Assembly: GCF_037038585.1 (NCBI RefSeq)
Contig: NC_092521.1
Span: forward strand, 54,982,398 to 55,046,397
Reading direction: 5' to 3'
DNA length: 64,000 bases
Source: Patagioenas fasciata
Taxonomy: Eukaryota > Chordata > Aves > Columbiformes > Columbidae
The notes below the pieces were generated by a model that was not told the origin of the DNA, did no database searches, and saw nothing but the letters and a program-made list of their open reading frames with translations. Both the position numbers and the translations under genes were made by a program. Of this stretch, positions 36,745-47,400 are shown one piece after another (the stretch's first letter is position 1; every line of letters starts with the position of its first letter).

Positions 36745-37406
36745 CTGGGGGTGTTGATCAACAGCAGCTGAATACGAGTCAGAAACATGACCAGGTAGCC
36801 AAAAAGGCCAACAACAGCCTGGCTTGTATCAGGAATAGTGTGGCCAGTAGGACTAGGGAAGTGATTGCGACACTGGGCATTGATGAGGCCCAACCCTGAA
36901 TACTGTGTTCAGTTTTGGGTCCCTCATCATAAGAAGGGCACTGAAATACTAGAGAGAGTTCAGAGAAGGGCAACAAAGCTGGTGAGGGGTCTGGAGCACA
37001 AGTCTGATGAGGAGCAGCTGAGGGAACTGGGGCTATTTGGCCTGGAGAAAAGGAGGCTGAGGGGGGACCTTATCGCTGTCTACAACTACCTGAAAGGAGG
37101 TTGTAGCATGGAGGGGGTTGGTCTCTTCTCCCAAGTAGCAAGTGATAGAATGAGAAGAAATGGCTTCAAATTGTGCCAGGGGAGGTTTAGATTAGATATC
37201 AGAAAAAAAAGTCTTCACAGAAAGGGTTGCCGGGCATTGGAACAGGCTGCCCAGGGAGGTGGTGGAGTCACCATCCCTGGAGGTGTTTAAAAGTCATTTA
37301 GACGAGGTTCTTAGGGACACAGTTTAATGCTAGATTTAGGTTATGGTTGGACTCGATGATCCTGAGGGTCTCTTCCAACTGAAATGGTTCTATGATTCTA
37401 TGACTG
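36745..37406 (+). mobile_element. CR1 LINE 3' fragment
   Basis: Plus-strand CR1 starting in ORF2 (region reading NTSQKHDQVAKKANNSLACI), through the [19 protein letters not shown]-type block and 3' UTR (GAACAGGCTGCCCAGGGAGG; GGTTGGACTCGATGATCCTG), ending TTCTATGATTCTATGA. Well preserved relative to the copy at 41.8 kb. Confidence 0.92.
36865..37290 (+). pseudogene. CR1 ORF2 C-terminal fragment, open frame
   Basis: A 141-codon open frame encoding the end of CR1 ORF2: [54 protein letters not shown] and [11 protein letters not shown]. The later half reads into the CR1 3' UTR-proximal block in the same frame. No reverse-transcriptase or nuclease domain, so no activity is expected. Its openness suggests this insertion is younger than the 41.8-kb copy. 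Confidence 0.8.
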
Positions 37407-40400
37407 ATGCTACAAGCTTATTGTAACACTGAGGCCATGCAGGCAGACACTTCACAGGGTGATACATAGCAAAGGAGCCATCTGTGACCTGCCATGCTAT
37501 CATACAGACTGGCGTAGTGTCTTGCCAAAGTATTTTCCCTAGAACATTTTAAAATCTACTTGATTTTTGACTGTCAGAAATATCCGTTTTTGGCTGCTAG
37601 ATTTCTTGTGAGGGTTGCTGTGCAATGGAGTGTGGCAGCTGATGAAAAATCTGACCTGCTTAATGAAGGGGTTAGGGGCTGCACATCAGAAAAGGGAACA
37701 ACGTGGGTGGTTTTTTTTCTTGGTATCTCACTATTAGAAGCTTCCTCAATGCTGTGAAAACACTTGCAAAGACTAATATTGCAACTGCTGCAGGTAAATT
37801 TACAGACAGAGAATAAGAAATCTAGAATGACAACTTTAATAAAAAGTCCTCTAGCTGGAAAAGTGGGGTTTCGTCCTTGTCTCTCTTGTTCTTGTATAAA
37901 TCAGGATTAACCTAAATTTTGAAAGAAAGAACTTACCCTTGTATAAATTAGTGAGATCAGACAGTGGCTCCTCATCAATTTAAATGTATGAGTGTGTTAG
38001 CTTGAGTACATTTGTCTTGCAATAAAAACAGAAATTCTGTACAAGAGACAGGATTGTCATTTCAACTGTGTTCCATATCCCCAGTAACTCAAGCAGTCCC
38101 ATTTTCTGCATGAGAATAGCCCATATAGGTCATAAAAGCATGTATAGGTAACACTGAGCATTTGGAGAGTCCAAATGCTGTCAAATCAGGAGTACTTGAG
38201 GGACAATATGAAAGGAATTCCCCATTACAATTTTGGCTTTGCCTGCTAATTTTGCATTCCAGCCATGCGTCATACTGTTTCTAGTAGGACATATATCTGG
38301 AAAGGTAAGTGCTGTTATTCTGCTGAGTTTTCATGTGAGTGGGAGCAAGCAAGCCAGTAGCTTGCAGCCAGGTATGCAACTAGCTCTGCTGGTTCATGTT
38401 TCAAATATTACACTGTACTGATGCAGAAATTTTGCAGACACTGCAACTTCATATTTGTGGGTTTTGCAGGCTGATTTCCTGCTTGGTTCAGGAGAGTTTC
38501 TGAGAAATTACAACCATCTAGCAGGGCTCGGAAATTTTACCTCGTGTACCATGAAAAAGGATGAGTTTGTGTCCTGGTGTTTTGCTGGTAAAAGAAAAAT
38601 GGAAAGTTTATTTATGTGGCAGACACTTCACAGATGGTTGCAACCATTTCCCAGTTATATGCTTGACTTACTTTTTCCAAAATTAGCACTAATCATAACT
38701 CAGTCTGGTGAGCATTGCCTCAAGAGTACTGTGAGAATTGTTAGCTAACGGTCTGGAGAGAAAGAGCCCAAGTGCTGGAAACTCAACACAAAGTGCCACT
38801 CACAGCTATAACAGCCAGCTTCATAGAGACTAAACTGCTAAAAAGCACATCTGGCCATTGATAAAAAAACCCATGTAAGATGTTTGCTGTCATACCAAAG
38901 ATAATGCAAGTAAAAGATCATTCTTTTTCCACCTTTCTTCTTTTTGGTTATACTTTATCTTCTGAAAGATCAGGGAACCAAAACCACACCCACTGTTCCT
39001 GGATTTATACTGGAGCATGTTCTTGTTTCCTGTTTTGCTAGTTCTTCCTTCCTTAATAATTCCAGTCATTTGATTTGCCTTTTGCTTTCCACTGATGTTT
39101 ACAAAGAGCTAAATGCAGAGACTGCAGGAACTCTTTCCCCTGTGGTAAGAGGTAGTTAAAAGCCCATCATCGGGCAAGTATAGGTAGGATTCTTTTTCTC
39201 TAAAACATTAGTTTGCATTCCTTGATTTAATCAAATTGGAACTCATTATGGGGCTTCTTTCTCAGTTCACAGCTCCTGCTTCTTACATGCATATCTGTCT
39301 TTCTCTCTGTCTAGATATAATAACATTGGCTTTGATACAACTTCCTGACATGGATATTTTAAAAATAGTTTTCTTTCTAATGGAGCCAAGGCTTCAACTG
39401 CTACAAATTTCACTGCCAGACTTTTGCCCTGTGCTACAGGCAATAGTTTTAGGTACTGGAGTGGGGTCCCTGTGAAGATTGTCATGGTGAACAGGGTCTT
39501 GATCAGTTCCTGCTTGTACCAGGTGGTTCTGTTCAGATGCCTTGGTCGTCTTCGTTTATTGAAGGGTCTCTTGGTGCAGAATTGCTCCTCGGAAGGATGG
39601 TGCAAGGGTAAAACTGCTCTGTTACAGCCCCCACTGTTAGGGAGTAGCAGTGGCTTGCTCCACTTAGGGAGCGAAACTGGAGGCCATGAGCAAGGCAGGG
39701 CAGGAACAGGGACCTCACCAGCAAGAGTGCAGTCCCACAGTACTCAAACACGAAGCGCAGAGCAAGTTATCACAAATCTGTTTAATTAGTATGATTTTCT
39801 GAAGACAACGCTCTGAGCTTGAACACAGACAAAGGTGGAGAGTAGTATTCTCATAATAACCACTAATTGAACCAAGCAGTTCACTGAGAATAAGGTTAAA
39901 TCTGTGCTTTATATCTGTGGGACCAGACCCTGGAATCACATACTTTGTATTAATTTGCTACATTCTCCCCATTTTACACACAATTCCTTTTTAATGTGGT
40001 AAATAAGTCTTTTGAAGGAAGTGTGACAAGACACTTGAAAGCAAGCTGTCCCTGTCTCAGACAGGGGTTTCCTTGGAAGTCTAAATCATTATTTTTGTCT
40101 AATAGCTTAATTCTGAATAGCTTAACTCTCAGGCAAAGTTCAGAGAGGGCTGAGTAAGAATGCCATCTAACCACTTAAATGGAAGCAGTTCTAATTAAGA
40201 GCTCAATACCTTGAAAATGGCTAAATTATACATGTTGTTGGGATAGGTTGTGCTGACTGAAAATCAACACTGGCATTCGGGGTGGATAATGATTATTTCT
40301 CTATTTAGTTTATATATATACCTTGCTCTCACAGTGGGAAAGACTGCTTGTGAAGCTGTATGGAAGGAATGCAGATGCAGGGTGTTGTATTTGTTTTCAG

Positions 40401-41799
40401 CCAAGCTTGTGTTATTCTGTTTTAAATTCCAAATGAAGGTCACAGCAAGTTTTCTGCATCCAAGTGAGAGTTTCTTTTTTTGCTGCTGTCGTTGCCAGAA
40501 ATGCGAGTAATTGTAAATTTCCACTCCAAGTGGAATCCAAAAGGACAGTGCAGATTTTCCATAGCACCTGTCAGGCAAGCAGTCACATCCATTGACTTCA
40601 GCAGACAAAAAGCTGTGACACTGAGTGCTTTCGCTATTGACTCTGGTAAGAACAGCAATGAGCCAAGTTTGAGAGTTTTTGACAGTCTCATCTAGAAAGG
40701 ATAAAAACAGCAAGGAAAGAAGAGCTGTTTGGAAAGTACTTACAAACACACTAGGGAAGAAAGATTTAAACAGTGTAGAAGGAAAAAATATCAGTTTTTA
40801 TCACACAAGAATTATAAACCCACAGTACACCTCTTCAAGTGTTCAGAGTACAGTGAAAGCCCATTGTATGAGATTCTTAAGGTGAAATTAGTGCACCTAG
40901 GGGTACACCACGGGGAACAACTCCTGCCGGCAGATGGAAGGTCACCATATCTTTCCTGTCTAGCCAATTCAACCCTGGGCACAGACTCTGACAACTATAT
41001 TTTGATTTTTAGGTGTTCTATCCAACGAAGCTGGGTTTTAACATGTTAAAATTATGCTCAGTAGTTACTTTTTTTTGTTCTTTTGTTGGCTTAGATTACA
41101 GAAATAACCTTTTAGTGAAAGAAGGGCACAAAAAAAGACAGAATGGGTCACGTTTTCTCAAGACTGCCCTCTCTGAAGTGACCTGTTTTTAATTCTCTCT
41201 TCATATTTCTCCCTCCTGCTCACTGATGAGACTAACAAGCCTCTTGATTATTTTTAAAGGCATGATATCTTTTTATTGCCGTATTTTCACAGTAAGCACC
41301 TAGCTTTACTCCCAACTGGTCAAGCTAATAATGTATGTTAAAATTTCTTCAGTATTGCTTCATTTGACACACTTGATTTTGACCAGCAGAGATATTTTTT
41401 AAAAAATGCAAGAATAGGACAGTGAAAAAATCCTGAATAAAATGTTTTATACCATCACTGCTTAAGACTTTGCTACCTTCTCACATTTCACTTTTTGAGA
41501 CAGTATAATGCCATTACCAGATATGAAAAGTAAATGTTGCTACCTTCACAGGTTCCAACAGATTATAGATTTTGATATAATATCTGATTCAAACATATTC
41601 AGAAAACAGTAAAATAAACACAGAAAATTACTGTTTCCTGAGTAAGAAAAGAAATACAGTTTGGGTTTCATGTTCCTGCTATGTGAAAACTATTAAGATT
41701 TTTTTATTATTCCTTCAGAAGCATATCTGAGTTAGGAATAAATGCCAAATTTTAAAAGTAGATAATTTCCTCAGAAACTGATTCAAAACTCATGCATAT
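37407..41799. other. unique non-coding DNA, no gene seen
   Basis: Longest frame is 40264-40749 on the minus strand (161 codons), overlapped by several plus-strand frames and without domain features. A small splice-flanked 42-bp block (38263-38304; acceptor CATTCCAG, donor AAAG|GTAAGT) is probably chance. A stretch at 39596-39960 has some promoter-like features on the minus strand but no LTR ends. Confidence 0.45.
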
Positions 41800-42820
41800 G
41801 TGAAGATCAGGTTCAAGACCTTCTGTGGAACCTGGACATACATAGGTCCATGGGGCCTGATGAGATGCATCCCAGGATCCTGAGGGATTTGGTTGATGTA
41901 CTTGCCAAGCCACTCTCCATCAGATTTGAAAAGTCATGGCAGTCAGGCAAAGTCCCCAGTGACTGGAAAAAAGGAAACATCACACCCATTTTTAAAAAGA
42001 GTAAAAAGGATGACCTTGGAAATTACTGAACACTCAACCTCACCTCCATGTGCAGTAAGATCATGGAACAGGTCCTCCTGGAAGGTATGTTGAAACATAT
42101 AGAAGACAGAGATGTAATTAGACAGCCAACATGGTTTCACCAAGTGAAATCATGTCTGAGTAGCCTGCTACGATGGGCTGACCACATCAAAGGACAGGTG
42201 AAGAGCTACAGACGTCACCTACCTGGACTTCTATAATGTCTTTGATATGGTCCCCCATGACATTGTTACCTCTAAATTAGAGATACATGGGTTTAATGGA
42301 TGGACTGTTAGATGGATAAGTAATTGGCTGGATGGCTGCATCTGAGTAGTTACAGTCAATGGTTCAATGTCCTAGTGGAAACCAGTAATAAGTGGTATTC
42401 CTCGAGGGTCTGTACTGGGACCAATACTGTTTAATGTCTTCATCAGTGACAGAGACAGTGGGACTGAGCACATTCTCAGCAAGTTTGCAGCTGACATCAA
42501 GCTGAGTGGTGATGTTGATACATGGGAAGGGATGCCGTCCAGAGAGACTTTGACAGGTTTGAGGAGTAGGCCCACATTTTAACAAGGCCTGTAGTGACAG
42601 GACAAGAGGCAACAGTTTTAAACTGAAAGAGTGTAGATTTAGGTTGGACATAAGGAAGAACTCTTTTATTATGAGGGTGGTGAGACACTGGAACAGGTTG
42701 CCCAGGGAAATTGTGCATGCCTCATCCCTGGTAGTGTTCAAGGTCAGATTGGATGGGGTTTTGAGCAATCTGGTACAGCGGATGATGTCCTTGCCCATGA
42801 GGATGAACTAGACGACCCTA
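41800..42820 (+). mobile_element. CR1 LINE with reverse-transcriptase region, internally deleted
   Basis: Older plus-strand CR1 extending further 5' than other copies. It begins in the reverse transcriptase ([13 protein letters not shown], then [19 protein letters not shown] and PIFKK), continues to the catalytic boxes, then jumps near 42555-42580 from the post-catalytic region to the 3' UTR (CAACAGTTTTAAACTGAAAG; GGTTGCCCAGGGAAATTG), so the ORF2 C-terminal part is missing. It also stops before the CR1 tail (ends GACGACCCTAAG). Confidence 0.9.
41830..42575 (+). pseudogene. CR1 ORF2 reverse-transcriptase remnant
   Basis: Broken reading frame of the CR1 ORF2 reverse transcriptase, which copies element RNA at nicked target DNA. 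Recognisable blocks: [46 protein letters not shown]; motif A as [14 protein letters not shown] (about 42219-42260), where the first catalytic Asp is kept; motif B/C approach [19 protein letters not shown] (42394-42450); and the FADD catalytic box read as FAADIKL (42484-42504), where one of the paired Asp is Ala. In-frame stops and frame changes, for example after GNY near 42027 and after the LPGLL near 42234, confirm inactivity. Confidence 0.8.
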
Positions 42821-44252
42821 AGTTTTGACCCTAAGTTACATTTATGCTTTTTCAGTGAAGCAAGTGAGATCATATAGATGAAACTGAAAGCAAGATTTGA
42901 TCCATTACACTCAGTTCATCTTTTCACCCTTGTATTACTATAAGCAGTGTCCAAGTCAAGTGTAGGATGCTAGATATTTTACTTAAGTTTCAAGGGGCTC
43001 AGAGAGCATGCTGTATATCTCAGAGTCCAGGATTCCTGCACAGATAATTTACAAATTAATTTCTGAATACAGCAGCAAAGGAAGGAAAAGATGAAGAGGA
43101 TCAGGGTCAGCACTGTGTTCTGTAGCAGTCCTGTGAAATTTGTGCAACACAGGTCAAAGAGAACCATTTTCAAATTAATTAGGAACATCAGTTGTAAGAG
43201 CCATGGAAACAATTCATTCACTCAGCCGCTTGATCCCTGTTTTATCCATGTACCTATTTCCAAGGTAAGCCAGAACACTTCCTTTTTGTTTTGCACACTT
43301 ACATCCTGATTTTTCCTCACAGATATGTGTATTTTACACCTGTTTCATTTGGTAGGGTCTTTTATTGTCATAGCAGAAGAAATAGGTGGTTCATGAGACA
43401 TCTCCTGTCTGACACTGGCCAAGAGATTAGCTGGGCATCCATCCTGTGGGTTAATAACTCAAAGGGAAGGAACTATTACAGCTCATCACCTTGCTTTAGC
43501 ATGGCACTTCAGCTCTTGCCTTGCACATTAGTTTTACTTGTCCAGGCACAAGGAATAATCAGTTCTTATGCTCCCTGAATGCTGGCAGCCTGAATTGAAA
43601 TCTGCAGCCCAAAGGTAAAGCGCTCATCAGAATCACTTTTATTCAAGATGAAAACCTAAGGAATTTTGCTTTAAAATCTTCTAAGATAACTAAGCTAATA
43701 CCTTACAGGACAGCATGTTTGTTCAACAGTTTTTGCTAATTTCTCAGCCCTAACTACATTAAATTCATGTTCCACATCTAAAACCCCGTGAAGATAAAAG
43801 CATTGAACAGGTTTTGGGGGAGGATTGGGATCCCATTTTTACCCCGAAACAAGGACATCACTTGCCCCCTTCCTCCTCTGCCAGGTGTCTCATTCCCAGT
43901 CCTGCCTTGTGTTGTGATGATGATTATTCAGGCTGTGGGACCATAAACTCTGCACTACAGCAGCGTGTTACAGTTATATTTGCCAGTCTCTCTGGAACCA
44001 GTTCTGTCCTTGCTTCAAACTGCAGATGGCAGGCTTCACTCTCTCTGGGTTGCAGGTAGTAAACAAGTATGGTCACCTTTTCTCCACAGAACTCAGGATA
44101 TTTCTGCTTTTGTCTACATATGCTCAGGAAGAATAAAACATCTATGGAGCGATGAGCTCTTGAATGCATTTTAAAAAACACTGATGACTTTTTGAAAAAA
44201 AAAAAAACAAACAGATTTAATCAATCATTATAATCAAAAGTATTATGTAGGG
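42821..44252. other. unique non-coding DNA, no gene seen
   Basis: No repeat family recognised. A weak splice-flanked block (43129-43264; poor pyrimidine tract, donor AAG|GTAAGC) overlaps a 72-codon frame with no domain features. A 12-base A-tract lies near 44198. Confidence 0.45.
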
Positions 44253-44435
44253 CAGGGGTGTTAAACTCATTTTCACTGGGGATCACATCAGCCTTGCAGT
44301 TGCCTTCAAAGGGCCGACTGTAATTTTAGGACTCCTACATTTATACAGTCCTAAAATTACATTCGGCCCTTTGAAGGCAACCGTGACACTGATGTGGCCC
44401 CCGGTGAAAATGAGTTTGACATCCCTAGTGTAGGG
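44245..44435. repeat. 8-bp target site duplications flanking the second hAT MITE
   Basis: ATGTAGGG (44245-44252) and GTGTAGGG (44428-44435) flank the element and agree at 7 of 8 positions. Confidence 0.75.
44253..44427. mobile_element. hAT-type palindromic MITE, copy 2
   Basis: A 175-bp element of the same family as 24009-24199: starts CAGGGGTGTTAAACTC, ends GAGTTTGACATCCCTA, with inverted blocks TTGCCTTCAAAGGGCC and GTAATTTTAGGACT. It is shorter by about 16 bp at the centre, where copy 1 has extra sequence between two ACT triplets, consistent with a microhomology deletion. No coding capacity. Confidence 0.85.
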
Positions 44436-47400
44436 ACTTCAAAACATCAATGACAGCCTACGCAGTGACTAAAACCAACAGATTAATGGTCTACATTAGC
44501 TACTCTTCAATAAGTTCTACATTTACTCGGATCTACAAAGTAAAATAAGATTACTCTCCCTCCCTTTCCCGAAGTGTCAGTTTTTCATCTCAGTATTTCA
44601 AAGGTTATTAAAGTAGGTAGTTTAGCAGCTGTTACAAAGTTTTCTGCATATATTGACACTGCTCACAGTTACATGAGCAGCACAAAAATTAGAAGAGCTA
44701 CTGATCGTCCTCTCCAGACCATCAGCTTCTCGCTATGGATTTCCTAGACCTTCTAAGCTAAGCAACTGTAGAGTGTGACAGTCAGATTAAAATTGTTCCA
44801 GCGGTTAGAATTCTTACCTGACCAGCCTGCAGTTCCTTATCACGGATCTGCTCTCTGACCTTCAACAAATGTCACCAGGCCAGGACACTGGGGTATTCAG
44901 GCATCTGGTTCTATAATGCGGAGTAACTTGGAGTGAGGTGAAATAAGATGGGGTAGGGGTTGGAGAAACCAAGCAAATAATAGATGTTTGAGATGGGAAA
45001 GAGTAAATCACAATTCTGTTACAAGGGGAGGAAAGCGAGATTGAAACAAAAAGTAGGGAGAAGAGTAAGAAAGCCTGAGTTCAGGTGAAAAACAGTCAAA
45101 ACCAGTGAGTGATCTGCTTTTCACATACAGATAAGAAAACTACTCTGTGAAAATATCATTCTGTAGTCCTAATATATATGCTGCACATAATAAATTAATC
45201 CTACTGTAAACATTGTTCTCTTTGGTTTCACTTGCAAAGGTAATTTAGTCATTAAGTCTTTATCAAACCTGTGGACTTCCCTCAGTTTTACCCCAAAACA
45301 AGGAAAGTACTTGCTGGTTTTGAAGTTAATTAATTCTCGTCAGAGAAAGCCAAGAGCTGCTGCTAACTCAAATGCCAGATGGTGCATTTGAATTTATTTA
45401 GACATGACCCACTTCACAGGAGGGAATATTGCCCATAGAAGATGATGCCTGTACCCTGTGGGTTTGCATGAGGGACCAAAATTCTGCAGACTGATAAGAT
45501 GGATGCAAAGCAATGCTGAGCCCAGCACTATGTACTGCAGGTGGTTCATCGCATTAGCAGCTCAGCTGCATGCATCAAGAATTTAATACCTTCAACCTGG
45601 CACATTTTTCCACATTAGGAACTAATAGTTCTTGCAAATGAATAAGCTGCAAAAGTATCTTTCTGGACTAGATTAGCGAAGAAATGAGTGCAGGGCCAGA
45701 GTGGGAGAAAGAAACCTGTATTTCTTTTCACCCACATTTCTAGCTTCAGCCTTTCAGAGTGACATCTTGCATTTCATTTTGCTCTCCAGGAGTATAAAAA
45801 CATCTGCCACGAGTCTCTGAAAGGGGACTGTTGCTAATCTGCCTAAAAAAGCCACTGTAGAGTGTGCCTTTAAAGCTTCCTGGCATCATTTCTTAGTTAG
45901 CCAGAGGAGTTGTAAACAAGCCAGCCTTCACTTCCAAAGAAGATTAGGATGGTATGTAGTGTTTCATGCATACAACAGAAAAAAAAAATCCCATGTCTCA
46001 TATGTAGCAGTGTGAAAAGATGTCTTTGAGGAACTGAGCTAAGAAGCATATGTATATTTATGTACAGCAAGAGAATACAAATAATTATTCATAACATCCG
46101 TAAGGCTATTCACATTTCTCAAGCAATGCAATGCTCTGGTGTCTGCTCACTCAGAGATTTTCACCAAGGTGATGGTGTCTTACTGCGGTTGTTTTTCACC
46201 TAGAACACTTAGAAGATCTCCTGGGGAAACAGTTAGAGGATTAATATGTCACATTTAGATCAAAATGACTGGCTACCAGGACACAAATGTCAGAGGAAAA
46301 GTTCTCAACAGTGTCTCCAAAGTCGCTAATTATCTGCTTCATTTTCCAGCCATCTGATTTAGGATATCATGAGCCAGAGGGTCTCCAATTAGTGTTTGTA
46401 AATCTTTTTTTTTTTTTAAATCTTTAGACTTCTGCAGCATTGAGTTTAATGATTTAATCATGCACCCTATGGAAAGAGAACTTGCTTTATTTTTGCTCTT
46501 AAACTTGATACCAGATAATTTCACTGAGTATTCTGTAGCTTTCACACTGTGAGAAATAATGAACAGCCACTCCTTAATCACCTGCTCTGTACCACTCATG
46601 GTATTAGAAAATTTATCACATCCCCCCTTCCCTCCAACAATTAATTTTCCAAGTGGAAGGGCTCTAGATTGCTTACTCTTTTGCTGTGGAAGTTGTCACA
46701 TTCTGCAGATCGATGTTGCCGTTCTCTTCAGTGTCCTTCCCAGCTCAAATACAACCCTTTCCAGGTGAATGGCAAGAATTTCGTGAAATGTGAAATATAT
46801 TTGTGAAAACAGAACATTAGCTCCTAACATTAATTTCCTATTTTTCACTATATTAATACCTGAGACATCTTCTGCCTTACTTCACGACAGCCTTACATGC
46901 TATTGGTAAGGAATCTTTTTGAAGGATTTTTGAAAATCCATGTGTATGAACAACTGTAATCAGCTGCTCATTTGCATCTTCAAAAGACTGTAATAAACCT
47001 GTGAACAAAAAGAAATTTGTGCTGATTTTTACTCTGTATCTCATATTTACATGCACTGACTGATTTTTAGTCTCTCTTATGTTGCTTGGTACAATAGTCA
47101 GATCCTCAGAACAAACTCTGTGGCTCTTTTAAAGACTGATACAGCATCAGCTTTTATTTTTAATATATGAAAGGCCTTTGGTACTCTGGCTGCAACTGTC
47201 TCAGCCTTTGTATCATTTACATAAATATCCAGATTTAAGAACATAAGTAACTAAATAACTAGTAAGATACTATATACTTAATTTCTGGAAGTTTCAAACG
47301 GAGACGTTCCGAGCAACGATTTTCAGTCATCCGTTGGTTCTTCCACGTTCACTTTCTTACCTTTCTTTTACATCTTACACCTTGTACTTAGTAGAAAAAT

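Noticed and set aside
38263-38304. 42-bp splice-flanked block
   Set aside because: Very short, and isolated acceptor/donor pairs of this quality are expected by chance in 64 kb.
39596-39960. Possible solo retroviral LTR on the minus strand (TATA-like ATATAAAG)
   Set aside because: No TG...CA ends, no polyadenylation arrangement and no target duplication could be identified.
40264-40749. Longest open frame in the window (161 codons, minus strand)
   Set aside because: Several plus-strand frames are open over the same bases, no domain or signal is visible, and the length is within chance expectation for 64 kb.
42364-42798. 144-codon minus-strand frame
   Set aside because: Antisense to the decayed CR1 reverse-transcriptase and 3' region.
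43129-43264. 136-bp splice-flanked block
   Set aside because: The acceptor lacks a proper pyrimidine tract and the translation has no recognisable features.
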